Assembly (NCBI GenBank): GCA_016946835.1
Contig: JACVTC010000065.1
Location: 857,501 to 912,500 of the forward strand
Length of the DNA stretch: 55,000 bases
Source of the DNA: Neocallimastix lanati (nom. inval.)
Lineage: Eukaryota > Neocallimastigomycota > Neocallimastigomycetes > Neocallimastigales > Neocallimastigaceae
Direction: 5' to 3'
The notes beneath the pieces are model-generated. The model was not told the origin of the DNA. It ran no database searches and saw nothing but the letters and a program-made list of their open reading frames with translations. Positions 44,067 through 55,000 of the stretch are shown here, piece after piece; position 1 is the stretch's first letter, and each line of letters starts with the position of its first letter. A program made the translations under genes and the position numbers.

Positions 44067-44931
44067 TGTAAGAAATAATAATTATTTACTAATAAATAAT
44101 TATTATTTCTTAGTCTTTATAATTATTGATAATAATTATAAATTTATTTAAATTATAACAAAATTTTATTTAATTAATTATTAATTATTCATTTATAAAT
44201 AATTATAATTTATTATATATTTAATTATTAAATATATTAGTTTTAGTATATTTATTTAATTAAATTGTAAACAAACACATTATGTATTCTATTATGTATT
44301 TAATAATGTATTCTGTATTTTATTTAATATTTTATTTTCCTTTTTTGTAAATTTATTATTTTAAGATCGAAATATTTTTTAATTATTTTATTCTTTTATT
44401 TTCGATCATTAGATTAGATTAGGAATCGGTTAATTAGGGTTTTTTCCAATTTCTTCTTAAAAGTAATTGGTTTTACCTAATTGATACGATGATCGATATG
44501 GATAGAATATCCATCAAAAATCTTATCTAGGTTTTTCTGTCTAATCTTTTCCTAGATAAGAAATTTGTTAAGATTAGAAAAACCTTTTTATTTAACCTTA
44601 TTTTAACAAAAAAATATAAATATGGCTCTTGAGTTCTCTTTAAGAAATCAAGAGTTATTATTATAAAAATCTAGTTATAATAATAATAATAATAATTTAT
44701 ATTTTAATCTTTAAATAATTAATAAAATAATTTCTATTAAAAAATATTTTACATATTAAATATTATCTAAACATTCTTTTATTTTGTTCTGTGTTATTAT
44801 TATAATTAAGTTTATAATAAGCTCGACTTAGGTAAAAAATCATTTAAATATATTATCTCAACATAATGAATTAGTCGTTAAGTTGAAGTTAATAATCATA
44901 TTAAGTAATAGTACTTAGTATGATTATTACA
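44067..44931 (+). repeat. Solo LTR, TGTAA...TTACA family, copy 1
   Basis: 865 bp flanked by TAAGA on both sides (44062-44066, 44932-44936). It starts with a 19-bp-arm palindrome (AAGAAATAATAATTATTTA and its complement), carries the U3 palindromes and TATA-like box, and a hairpin at 44626-44654. No internal coding region. Confidence 0.88.
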
Positions 44932-44937
44932 TAAGAA

Positions 44938-45464
44938 TGTTGAGGTTCATATTGTAAAAGGAGTGTGAACATTAAATAAATAGATAAATTAACTAACTAC
45001 TAAATTACACTAAAAGAAATTATTATTACACATTATAAATTTTATTTAAAGAACTATTATTAAAAATATTTATCATTTATAAATTATATAATTATTTTAT
45101 TGTTAAAAATACTTTATTAATATTAATATTTATTTTTATAACAATATGGGAAACCTTTCAATTATTACTATTCCTAATTCATTTTTACTACTATTTCTCA
45201 TTCTTTTCTCAGAAAGGCCCCCTCATATAAAATATGGATCATACATTTATTTTATACTATTTAATTACATTATTAGATCCAATCATTTAATTAATAAATT
45301 ACATAAATTTAATATTAAAAATTATAAAATATAATTAATATAAAAAAATTATTATATAGAATATAAGAAAATTATTAATAGTAAAGAATATAATAATATA
45401 TTTTTATATAATAAATTATTAAGAATTTATGTTAAAAATATCATTATTATTTCATTCTTTATCA
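44938..45464. repeat. LTR-like unit between AGAA spacers (unit D)
   Basis: Begins TGTTGAGGTTCATATTG and ends TTCTTTATCA; AGAA lies on both sides. Its start resembles that of the unit at 47445 (GGTTCATAT). A 62-codon frame here (45146-45334) is not supported. Confidence 0.5.
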
Positions 45465-45468
45465 AGAA

Positions 45469-45885
45469 TGATACAAGATTTTTAACTTGTATAAGGATCA
45501 GGGTGTAATCTTATGCGTAAACACTTAATAAATTCTATAAGAATAATTATACTTCAACAATAATAATTCACACAATAATTTAAATATGTCAATCTTTTAT
45601 TATTATTTATCTTTTTTTAATTTAAGTACGACCAATTATGCAATTATTATTCTATTATGATCTATATAAGAATATTAATTACTCCTCTAATTCAATATTA
45701 TTATATAATTATCTTTAGAATATTATATACATATCTCTTCCTTAAACTAACTAACTCCCTGTTTTTATTTATATTATTTTAATATTATACTAAACATAAA
45801 ATAAACTATTTTAACTTTAAAAACTATATTATTCTTACTATCAACAATTTTACTAATTTTAATTATTTATTAATATTTCGTATCA
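45469..45885. repeat. LTR-like unit between AGAA spacers (unit A)
   Basis: 417 bp, TGATACAAG...TTTCGTATCA, with AGAA on both sides; inverted TGATAC/GTATCA ends. Confidence 0.55.
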
Positions 45886-45889
45886 AGAA

Positions 45890-46467
45890 TGATACGAATA
45901 AATTTTATATTGTATCGGGTGGTTCGTGAATGCAAGTTTTATTATAAAATTATATATTCTAATAAAAGAATTATAATAATTATCACACAAAAAGATTAAA
46001 TAATAAAATAATAAGAAAAAGATAAAAGAATATTTGTTGTCGTTTTGTTTTATTAAAATATATATATATTTTTTTTACATTAATTATTTTTAAATACTTA
46101 TTAGTTATTTTAATCTATTTCCTTGAATAATTAAACCTTAACTTTAATAAGTATTTATTTTAAATTTAACTAAAATAATTATTTTCTAAGTATTCCGAAC
46201 TTAGATTTATAAATTCCTAATTCTAATCTAATTAATTCTACGTCTGTCTAAAAAAAATCAATTTTCTTTCATATTTATATATTTATTTTTTTTTTTATTA
46301 AATCTTATTGGTTCAATTTATATATTATCTTTACTATCTTTACAAATATTTTTTTTTATATTATTTTAAATTTAATTAATATTATTATATATAATTATTT
46401 TATAATTATTTCCTATTTAACTTTACAATTTATATTAAAATTATATTTTTAATTCGGCACCATACCA
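45890..46467 (-). repeat. Solo LTR of the Ty3/gypsy family seen at 18872
   Basis: 578 bp; on the minus strand it runs TGGTATGGTGCCGAAT...CGTATCA and matches the 5' LTR of the gypsy element along its length, with one copy of the 41-bp unit instead of six. AGAA flanks both sides once the LTR inserted at 46471 is removed. Confidence 0.88.
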
Positions 46468-46470
46468 AGA

Positions 46471-47438
46471 TGTAATAATTTATTTATAAAATGTAATTAA
46501 ATTATTAATCATTAATATTAGCTCTAACTGCTAATATTAAGGATTAGAAAAGAATCATACTTACCTATGATTCAAATCTAATTACTTGGAGTTTATTATA
46601 GCAAATATAATAAACGAAACACTAAACTTAGAAAGAGAGCCGGTTTATATTTTGTGAAATTCTTTTATTAAACAATTTATTTTTTATTAATATAAAAGTA
46701 ATTAAAAATATTTATTTTATTATTATTGTTATTATTATTATTTATTATATTTGTTATAATAATAACTCTTGATATCTCAAAGAGAACTCAAGAGCCTTAT
46801 TTATACTTTTTGTCAAAATAAAGTTAAAATCAAAAGGGGTTCTAATCTTAACAATTCTCTTATCTAGGAAAAGATTAGATAGAAAAACCTAGATAAGCTT
46901 TTGATCGATATTCTATCCATATCGATCATCGTATTAATTAAGTAAAACCAATTACTTTATGGAAGTAATTGGAAAAACCTTAATTAACCGATTGATTAAT
47001 CTAATCTAATGATCGAAAATAAAAGAACAAGAATAAAAGATATTTCGATCATATAAATATGAATTTGCATATAAGGAAAACAATATATAAATAATATTAA
47101 ATTATGTATTAAACAAAATATAAGATACATTATAAAATACAGAATACATTATACAATATAGAGTAATGTTTTAGTTACATAGTTTAACTAAATTAAACTA
47201 ATAAATTTGATATCTAAATGAATGATTAAATAAATTATTATTATTATTTAAATGTATAAAAACTATTTATCTAAATAATTTTCTAATACTAAATTAAATA
47301 AATATTTAATATAATATTAAATAAATTATTAATTATAATTAAGTGTACGAATGTAATATGATCTAAATAAAGTTATATTATTATAACTTAACTAAGAAAA
47401 TATAATTATTTTGTTAAAAATAATTATAGATTCTTACA
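46471..47438 (-). repeat. Solo LTR, TGTAA...TTACA family, copy 2
   Basis: 968 bp in reverse, with CAAGA at 46466-46470 and 47439-47443. It splits the AGAA junction between the units at 45890 and 47445. Contains the hairpin (46766-46794) and U3 palindromes. Confidence 0.88.
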
Positions 47439-47444
47439 CAAGAA

Positions 47445-48235
47445 TGGTATGGTTCATATAGTTGTAGGAATATAATAATAATTAACACAAATAATTAAAT
47501 TACAGTAAAAAAAATAATTTGTTTTAAAATCAATATTTATTTATTTAAATTTATAAAAGAAAAATAATAATATAATTATTTATTTTAATAAAAGTAAGTT
47601 ATTGATTATATTTTATTTCACTAAAAATTACATGTATTTATATTTTTTTATCAAATTAAAATTTGTAAAGCCTAACTATTTCTTAATAAACTAATTACTA
47701 ATTATTTTAATAAATAAAACATTTAAATTGAAATTGAATTATTATTTTAGTTAATAATACTATTGTTATAAATATTAATTTTATATTATTGAATTATTAA
47801 TTATTTAATAATAGTTTAATATTAATATATATAAAATAAAAATAAAGAGATTATACAGAATATTTTAATTGTGGTTTAGTTAAATTTAGTAATTAAAAAC
47901 AAATTTAAATTAATAACGAAAATTTTAATAACTAATTAAATAGATTTGATTATTTTCAATATAACATATTACAAAAGAAATATAATATTAATATATTAAG
48001 TGGGCAAGGACAATATTCTTGGCTAAAGATTTTTAATACATTATAATGGAATCGGATCGATAATTCAAAAAGGAATTATAGGTTGATTGGTGATTTATTA
48101 ACTTAAGATTTCTATTTAGTAATATTTAAAGAATATTGGAAAGTTCTAATTATATAGAATAGAATAATCTATAAGGTTAGAATAATTTATATTATTCTAG
48201 CACAATTAGTATTATTTGTTCATTCTGTATTAAGA
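47445..48235 (+). repeat. LTR-like unit C including the duplicated 450-bp segment
   Basis: Starts TGGTATGGTTCATATAG after AGAA, and ends ATTCTGTATTA-AGA at the next LTR. Its last 450 bp duplicate 43617-44066. Confidence 0.5.
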
Positions 48236-49150
48236 TGTAAGAATCTATAATTATTTTTAAATAAAATAATTATATTTTCTTAGTTAAAGTTATAATTATA
48301 ACTTTATTTAATTATATAATATTTATTCATTTAAATATTATTAATAATTTATTTAACTCCATATTAAATATTCATTAATTTAATACAACAAAATTTATTT
48401 AATTAATTATTATTTATACATTTATTAATAATTATAGTTTATTTAATTATACATATAATTATTAAATTTATTAGTTTTAGTTTATTTATTTAATTAAATT
48501 GTAAACAAATATATTATGTATTCTAATATGTATTTTAATAATGTATTCTGTATTTTGTTTATTAATATCATTATGTTATTTTCCTTATTTGTAAATTTAT
48601 AATTTTATGATCGAAATATCTTTTATTATTTTATTCTTTTATTTTCGATCAATTACATTAGATTAATGAATCGGTTAATTATGGTTTTTCCCAATTACTT
48701 CTTAAAAGTAATTGGTTTTACCTAATTGATACGATGATCGATATGGATAGAATATCGATCAAAAATCTTATCTAGGTTTTTCTCTCTAATCTTATCCTAG
48801 ATAAGAGATTTGTTAAGATTAGAAAACATTTTTTAATTTAATCTTATTTTTAAAAAAAGTATAAATAAGGCTCTTGAATTCTCTTTGAGAAATCAAGAGT
48901 TATTATTATAACAATTATAATATAGTAATAACATTAATAAATATTTTATATTTCTATTTTAATAAGTTTTAATAAAACAAATTTAAAAATAAAACAAAAT
49001 AAAATAATCCTTTCTCTTGACAATTCTGTGTTATTAGTTTATTATAATTAGTTATAATAAACTCTTTCTTATAAAAGATAAGTATATTTATCCCTTTTGC
49101 TTTCTCAATTTAATAATAATTATTATTTAATTATTATTAAGTTGTATGTA
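48236..49150 (+). repeat. Solo LTR, TGTAA...TTACA family, copy 3 (3' end lost)
   Basis: Begins TGTAAGAATCTATAATT after TAAGA, with the palindromes and hairpin (48871-48899). Its 3' end diverges near 49100 and no matching TAAGA follows, so it is truncated or rearranged. Confidence 0.75.
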
Positions 49151-49204
49151 AAATTTAATATTGAGTGTTTAGGTAAGATTTTTGCTATATCTTTCCTAGT
49201 TTGG

Positions 49205-50355
49205 GTTAAATTGGTCAGGTCAAGATGTTTTTTATTAATTATAACAATTAATTAAATTTAAATAATAAATAGCACACACAGAGTTTTATTATTAAGATTT
49301 CAATATTTAAGATTTATGTTTTATTAGAAATTTATTTAATATATATTTTAATAATAAATTTTAACTAAGATTAATACAAAGAATTATTTATTGTTATAAT
49401 TTATTAACTTTATGTTAATATTTTAGAATTTAAATTAGTTAGTTAATAATCTTACAAAGAATTCAAAATATGGAATTTTCAAATCCTTTTTATACTAAAC
49501 TAAAATAATAATTAACAATATAATTAAATAATACATTCTAATCTTAATATATTCATACATGTATATAAACTATATAAAATATAATAATAAAATAATATTG
49601 ATAAGAATCTTTTAATAAATTAACTATATAAATTATTCATAAAACAATTTAATAATAAAACTAATTTAATAATCAAATATAAAATAAAATAAAATAAAAT
49701 ATTAAAACTAATTAAAAATTCTCTTTCGGAAATCTTTAGAATGATAAAGAATTCCTTAGAATCTTTTAGAAAATAATTGAATAAAATATATAATAATAAA
49801 ATATATAAAACTTATAAAACTTGTTTAAAATAATATAAAACTATTACTAATAACTAATTCTGTATTTTTAATTAATAATAAAAATTAATAATATAATTTC
49901 CAAGTTAAGAGATTTATCTAATATAAATTTCTTAATTAATAATTTAGGGTCTTAATTAAATAATTAAATTATATTTTTATATTTAAATATCTTTAAAGTC
50001 CAATATCTTGTTATCTAGTTGTCCAATAAGGTTGATTTTAACATATGTTGTAGTTCTCGACCGTAGCTTTCTAATGAATATATTTTTAGCGGGAATTACA
50101 ATATGATATTTTCCATTATTTGTTGAGTTATCGTTGTTTTCCTTCATGTTATTTTTATCACATTCTAAAGGGTTAAATTAAATTAAATTATCTGTAATAA
50201 ATAAGTCCAAACCCTTTGGTTTCTAATTCTTTAATGCTTCTAATATTTATTTTTATAATTAAAATCGAATTATAATAATTTTTGTCAATAACTAAATTAA
50301 ATTTCAATTGATCTAATAGTGAATTTTAACTTCAAATCAACTAGTATTCGTGACA
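49205..50355 (-). repeat. Inverted copy of the 40893-42055 LTR
   Basis: Read in reverse it starts TGTCACGAATACTAGT and follows 40893-42055 for about 1.15 kb with moderate divergence, ending near TTGACCAATTTAACCCAAAC. Confidence 0.85.
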
Positions 50356-51557
50356 TTGTATGTTAAAAAGTAGACAGATTGATTTTAACGACGGAATCAG
50401 GCTGATATATCTATATAATATAACTATATAGATATAAATAAATTACTAAAATAAAAGAGTTATAGAGTTAAATTTGTTAATTTAACACTTAATTAAAACT
50501 AATAATTGGTTTGATATGATAAAAAATTTTTATTTATTAATAAAAATATATAGTTATATTATAATAGGTTAACTATAACCTTACAAAGAACAAAAAGATA
50601 AATTTGAATTTTCTTTTTATACTTTGTAGGTTTGAGAATATTGATAATAATAATATAAAGTTGATAATAATAATATTTAGTATAAGAATATGTTTAATAT
50701 AAATAAATTATATTTTTTAATCTAATATATTAGCTAATATATATAATATAATATTAAATTTAAATATTTAATATAGTAATTAATAATTAATAATTAATTA
50801 AATCAATAACATAAATTAATACATAAACATTAATTTATGAATCAAGGATGACATGACCAAATGATTCATGTTGAATAAATATTTTATTTATTAATAATAT
50901 TTAAGTTTAATATGATATCATTAGAATCAGTAGGACTAAGCTGGTCCTAAGATGATCAAATAACTTATAATATTATAAAATAAATAAAATTTAAAGAATA
51001 ATTAATGAATTATAAATTTTTATTAATTATTTTGTTTTTAATAATTTAATTGAAATTAATTGAAATTGAAATTTAATTCAGTTGTAATTTCAACATTGTA
51101 GTTAATAATTTATAATAAATTTAATTAATAATCTTAATAATTTTATAATAATATTTAATAGTTATAATAAATAATTTTTATAATAATATTTAATAATTTT
51201 AATAATTTTATAATATTAATAATTTATAATAATTTTTAGAATAATATTTAATTAATAATTTTAATAATTTTATAATAATTTTTATAATAATATTTAATTA
51301 ATAGTTTTAATAATTTAGTATCTTAAAAGTATAAATTTAATATTTACAATTGTATTTTAATATATATATATTTAATAATATAACAATAAAGTAATTAATT
51401 AAAATTGATTTACATTATTTACAAGTTAAAATTAATTTATATCAAAATAAATTAAATTTTATTATTAAGTTTAGGTTATCAAGAATATAGGAAAGTACAA
51501 TTTAGTAAAGAATTATTAATAATAAAATAAAGGTTATTAATTCATTCTTTACCAAGA
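50356..51557. other. AT-rich LTR debris without genes
   Basis: Contains a TACAAAGAACAAAAAGAT...TTTTTATACTTTGTA inverted pair (about 50583-50630) related to 31667-31720, and reiterated AATAATTTTATAATAATTT phrases near 51130-51320. It ends TTCTTTACCA-AGA at the next LTR. Confidence 0.5.
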
Positions 51558-52534
51558 TGAATCTATAATTATTTTTAACAAAATAATTATATTTTCTTAG
51601 GTTATAATTAATATAACTTTTATTTAACTCATTTCATTATTTCATTTATACACCTAATTATAATTAATAATTTATTTAATTATATATTAAAATTTTATTT
51701 AGTTTAATATTAAAAATTTATTTAATTAAATAATTTTTATACATTTAAAATAATATTAAATTTATTTAATTATTCACTTAATTATTAAATTTATTAGTTT
51801 TAGTTTTCTCTCACTTATTAAATCATAAACTAAAACCCTATTCTGTATTCTATCATGTATTCCGTATTGTATTAATCATGTATTTTATTATTAATGTATT
51901 GTTTTATATTTTTTATGTAAAGTTCTATAAAATAGAACTAAATAGATTAAATTTTAAATTTTATGATCGAAATAATTTTCATTATTTTATTCTTTTATTT
52001 TCGATCATTATATTAGATTAAGTAATCGGTTAATTAAGGTTTTTCCAATTACTTCTTAAAAGTAATCGGTTTTACTTAATTAACGCGATGATCGATATGG
52101 ATAGAATATCGATCAAAAAACTTATCTAGGTTTTTCTTCTAGTCTTTTCCTAGATAAGAGATTTGTTAAGATTAGAACCCCTTTTGATTTTAACCTTATT
52201 TTGACAAAAAAGTATAAATAAGGCTCTTGAGTTCTCTTTGAGAAATCAAGAGTTATTATTATAACAATTATAATATAATAATAATAACAATAATTTTAAC
52301 ATTTAAAATTTCTAATAAATAATAAAACAAATTATTTTAATAAAACAGATTTTATAATTAAAACTTTTCTTTATCAATTTTAGTGTTTCGTCTATTATAA
52401 TTCGTTATAATAAACTCGAAAATTAGAAAGAACCATAGGTAAGTATGATTCTTTTCTAAACCTTTAATATTAGCAGTTAGAGCTAATATTAATGATTAAT
52501 AATTTAATTATAATTTTTTAATTAAATTATTACA
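51558..52534 (+). repeat. Solo LTR, TGTAA...TTACA family, copy 4
   Basis: 977 bp (here starting TGAATC), ending TTATTACA, with CAAGA at 51553-51557 and 52535-52539. Two palindromes are clear at 52090-52114 and 52121-52158; a TATA-like box (52213) is followed by the hairpin at 52224-52252. Confidence 0.88.
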
Positions 52535-52541
52535 CAAGAAA

Positions 52542-53043
52542 TGATACGATATTTTTATTAAACATCAATATCAATATTTATTTTATTTTATTTGGACGAT
52601 AACAGTAGGGAATAATTGACAAAATAATATATTCTAAAATTATATAGAATAATTCACACAATAATAATATTCACACTTTAATATTTAGTTTATTTATTTT
52701 ATTTATTTATTATCATTCATTAAAAATACATCATCATTATAAATAGTTGTTAATTAGTTAAAATATAATTAAATCATTCAATAAAATATAATTAATTACT
52801 AAAATCTCTCATATTATTAATGTAAACTAAATATAAAACTACACTAAACTATACTAATAAACATGTTTATAGGTTAAATTATTAATAAACTAAATTAATA
52901 TTAATAAAAGAACCCTTCCTTAAACTATTATTATTTACTAACTATATATATTATTACTAAATTATTATTAACCAATTAGATTTTATCAAATAATTCCTAA
53001 CCTAAATTTCACTAAATTATGGTATTTATGGTGGTACGTATCA
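52542..53043 (-). repeat. Solo LTR, TGATAC...GTATCA family
   Basis: 502 bp with AGAAA on each side (52537-52541, 53043-53047, counting the terminal A). It is the longer, inverted relative of 40572-40837. Confidence 0.75.
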
Positions 53044-53048
53044 GAAAA

Positions 53049-53649
53049 TGGTACAGGACTTTTGAAATTGATGGATGTATAATAATATATTGGTAAATAG
53101 ATAGTGGACGTATAAAAATTACGAAAAACTTATACAATATTTATTTATTTATTTATTGATTATTTATTAATTTATTTATTTAAAAATTTATTTAACTATA
53201 TATTATTCATCCATTTATTTATTTGTTCATTTATTTATTTATTCCTCCATTACATAAAAAAAAGAAAAGAGAGAGATTTAAAACAATATTATTACAAAAT
53301 ATTTTATAAATTTTGGTAATACATTGATTAGTTAAAAATAATTTTGTGTAACAATAAAATAATAATAAAATTTTAGATATGAATATTAATAATAAAAATA
53401 ATAAAAAGTTTATTATATAAAATAAAATTTATCAAATGTATAATAAAAATATAATAAGAATATAATAAAATATTTATTTTATAGCAAAATATTAATAATT
53501 AATAATATATATATTTATATAATAATAAAGGAAATATTGATAAAGTTAATAAAGATAATAATTAATTAATAAAATAGATTTAAAACATATTTATATGGAG
53601 AAATATTAAAATTATTATAATTTAAGGTATTTGGGTAAATACCATATCA
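53049..53649. repeat. LTR-like unit H
   Basis: Runs TGGTACAGG...ACCATATCA, separated by GAAAA from the unit on the left and abutting the LTR insertion at 53654 on the right. No ORF. Confidence 0.45.
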
Positions 53650-53653
53650 ATAA

Positions 53654-54624
53654 TGTAATAATCATACTAAGTTCTATCACTAAATATGATTATTAACTTC
53701 AACTTAATGACTAATTCATTAAGTTGAGAAATAAAATAAAAATAAAAATATTACCTAAAAAGAGAGTTTATTATAAAATTAATTATAATAACAACACAAA
53801 ATGTAAAAGAAGGAATATTTGTATAAATTTGGTTTTAAAAAATGTTTTTGAATAAAATGTTTTATTAATTTATTAAAGTTTAAAATATAAAATTGCTATT
53901 ATTATAACTATATTTTTATAATAATAACTCTTGATTTCTTAAAGGGAAATCAAGAGCCTTATTTATATTTTTTTATGGAAATAAGGTTAAATAAAAAGGT
54001 TTTCTAATCTTAAAAAATATCTTATCTAGAAAAAGATTAGAAGAAAAAACTAGATAAGTTTTTTGATCGATATTCTATTCATATCGATCATCGTATATAT
54101 TAAGTAAAATCAAATATATTATTTTATATTCGGATAAAACCTTAATATATCGATTTCCTAAATTTTAATTTAGATCATTAAATAAAAGGAAAAATCAATA
54201 ATAACCGGAATGATCTAAATTATTCTATTTTTCTAAATATTATTTTTAAAATCTAATCTAAACTTATTAACATAAGACTATCTTTAAACTAGAATACAGA
54301 ATTATAAAAAATACAGAAACTTATTAATTGTTCTTTTAAATGTACAATGTAAAAAATAAATAAAACTAATGTTTACATTAACTTGATAATTAAATGAATA
54401 ACTAAATAAAATTAATAATATTAATAAGTGTACATATAATAATTATTTAAATAAATTTTCTAATATTATTTAAGTGTATGAATAATTACAATTATAATAA
54501 ATTTGATAATAATATCTCAATGTATGAATTAATTATAATTTAAATAAATTTATAATTATTATCAATAATTATAAAGACTAAGAAATAATAATTATTTATT
54601 AGTAAATAATTATTATTTCTTACA
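53654..54624 (-). repeat. Solo LTR, TGTAA...TTACA family, copy 5
   Basis: 971 bp in reverse with AATAA at 53649-53653 and 54625-54629. It ends with the same 19-bp-arm palindrome as copy 1. Its hairpin (53928-53956) pairs perfectly over 11 bp. Confidence 0.88.
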
Positions 54625-54629
54625 AATAA

Positions 54630-55000
54630 TGTAATAATTTAATTAAAAAATTATAATTAAATTATTAATCATTAATATTAGCTCTAACTGCTAATATTAA
54701 AGGTTTAGAAAAGAATCATACTTACCTATGGTTCTTTCTAATTATCGAGTTTATTATAACGAATTATAATAGACGAAACACTAAAATTGATAAGGAAAAG
54801 TTTTAATTATAAAATTTGTTTTATTAAAATAATTTGTTTTATTATTTATTAAAAATTTTAAATGTTAAAACTTATTGTTATTATTATTATATTATAATTG
54901 TTATAATAATAACTCTTGATTTCTCAAAGAGAACTCAAGAGCCTTATTTATACTTTTTTGTCAAAATAAGGTTAAAATCAAAAGGGGTTCTAATCTTAAC
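54630..55000 (-). repeat. LTR, TGTAA...TTACA family, copy 6 (cut by window end)
   Basis: Starts directly after the AATAA of copy 5 as TGTAATAATTTAATT and closely matches copy 4 in reverse, including the hairpin (54913-54941). It continues beyond the window. Confidence 0.85.

Noticed and set aside
45146-45334. 62-residue hydrophobic frame
   Set aside because: It sits inside an LTR-like unit, has no homology I recognise and has random AT-rich composition apart from a short Pro-Pro patch.

Overview
The window comes from an extremely A+T-rich eukaryotic nuclear genome. It has small AT-rich spliceosomal introns, long AAT-encoded asparagine runs, a two-finger Msn2-like C2H2 factor, an RNF181-type RING protein, tRNA genes with eukaryotic Pol III features, and chromoviral Ty3/gypsy plus Ty1/copia LTR retrotransposons. 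Together these suggest an early-diverging fungus; the anaerobic gut fungi (Neocallimastigomycota) are my best guess, by inference only.

Left third, host genes (1-17,100). Bases 1-6,500 are AT-rich intergenic sequence with simple repeats. A three-exon gene (6578-11185, +) encodes a large transcription factor with N-terminal zinc fingers, a disordered Ser/Asn-rich body and repeated Cys/His clusters. Convergent to it is a six-exon gene (12624-14673, -) for an RNF181-like RING-H2 E3 ubiquitin ligase, which appears only when very short exons are joined. Then come a gag-like remnant and a tRNA-Ser(UGA)/tRNA-Cys(GCA) pair 14 nt apart with one Pol III terminator, probably a dicistronic transcript.

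Middle third, nested retrotransposons (17,100-43,150). An LTR-like element sits 14 bp upstream of the tRNA pair, followed by a near-perfect 127-bp-arm palindrome and a Ty3/gypsy element starting at 18872. That element carries gag, a canonical -1 frameshift heptamer, and a decayed protease/RT without RNase H or integrase. It is split at an Asn-rich linker by a young, nearly complete Ty1/copia element (21521-27899, -) with apparently identical 320-bp LTRs, a 5-bp target duplication, a polypurine tract, and a primer site matching the anticodon arm of tRNA-Lys(CUU). Further right are a degenerate second copia pol fused to an internally deleted chromodomain gypsy element, a second decayed gag of the first gypsy family (again with a slippery heptamer), a small Cys-rich ORF, and a third copia fragment (LTR, primer site, broken gag).

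Right third (43,150-55,000) has no credible protein gene. It is a dense array of solo LTRs and LTR-like units. Several are joined end to end by only AGAA or a close variant, and a second family of roughly 0.87-0.98-kb LTRs has inserted into those junctions with 5-bp duplications such as TAAGA and CAAGA. The second family carries conserved palindromes and a TATA-proximal hairpin. The tRNA locus, the gene-poor array and the nested elements make this a retrotransposon-dominated, possibly heterochromatic or centromere-like region; that last interpretation is a hypothesis.
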